5,185 nucleotides of DNA from the NCBI GenBank assembly GCA_900764225.1, contig CAAFNG010000165.1, forward strand, positions 1 through 5,185, written 5' to 3'. The position numbers and the translations under genes are program-made. The DNA comes from Lachnospiraceae bacterium. GTDB lineage: Bacteria > Bacillota > Clostridia > Lachnospirales > Lachnospiraceae. Shown here one piece after another: positions 5,096-5,185 of the stretch. The notes under the pieces are model-generated. The model made no database searches. It saw only the letters and a list, made by a program, of their open reading frames with translations, and had not been told where the DNA came from. Numbering within the stretch: position 1 is the first letter of the stretch; every line of letters begins with the position of its first letter.

Positions 5096-5185
5096 ACTAT
5101 CTGACTTTTTAAAATCGTATGACTGCAGGGCAAAGAAGAGTATAGCTGAAAGAAGAATTTTGGGTGTTAGAAGAGAGGTGTAGAG
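5096..5185. other. Right-end stretch with no recognisable gene
   Basis: No open frame of useful length, RNA gene or convincing promoter is seen. GAGAGGTG at 5173-5180 resembles a ribosome binding site and would suit a + strand start codon just beyond the window end, but this cannot be tested here. Confidence 0.4.

Noticed and set aside
4971..5185. tRNA-Thr 3' end as an integration (att) site of a mobile element
   Set aside because: No repeat of the tRNA 3' end and no integrase gene occurs in the window; the remaining 142 bases give no evidence either way.
1..5185. CRISPR array, insertion sequence or defence system
   Set aside because: No regularly spaced direct repeats with unique spacers, no transposase frame, and nearly all coding space is taken by housekeeping genes.

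Overview
The window looks like chromosomal core DNA from a low-to-mid-GC Firmicute, most likely class Clostridia and probably Lachnospiraceae. The basis is gene order and protein similarity recalled from memory, not a database search. The order cysS-mrnC-rlmB-sigH is a well-known Firmicute arrangement (compare Bacillus subtilis cysS-mrnC-rlmB-yacP-sigH). Strong AAGGAGG-type ribosome binding sites, one TTG start and the MEP-pathway gene ispF fit this assignment. All genes lie on the + strand.

Layout. (1) Positions 1-555 hold the C-terminal half of a glycerol-1-phosphate dehydrogenase (EgsA/AraM family), cut by the window edge. (2) Positions 641-3689 hold four tightly packed genes whose ends overlap by 14, 16 and 8 nt: ispF (isoprenoid synthesis), cysS (cysteinyl-tRNA synthetase), mrnC (Mini-RNase III, 23S rRNA maturation) and rlmB (23S rRNA 2'-O-methyltransferase). 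(3) sigH, the sigma factor that controls the transition to stationary phase and sporulation, follows after 24 nt (3714-4298). The yacP/rae1 gene that separates rlmB and sigH in B. subtilis is absent. (4) Positions 4380-4787 encode a small protein that I do not recognise. It has one N-terminal membrane segment and a very acidic, repeat-containing tail. A long GU-containing hairpin terminator (about 4800-4852) follows it. (5) A monocistronic tRNA-Thr(GGU) unit occupies 4909-5095, with a near-consensus promoter preceded by A/T tracts, a short leader hairpin, the tRNA, and a strong intrinsic terminator. (6) The last 90 bases hold no recognisable gene; a Shine-Dalgarno-like string near the end may serve a gene starting just outside.

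Together, the ispF-to-sigH block is a housekeeping operon: it joins aminoacylation, two steps of 23S rRNA maturation or modification, an isoprenoid step and a stationary-phase sigma factor. The overlaps suggest translational coupling. No mobile element, CRISPR array or clear defence system is visible. The least explained parts are the acidic membrane protein after sigH and the unusual pairing around the tRNA-Thr precursor.
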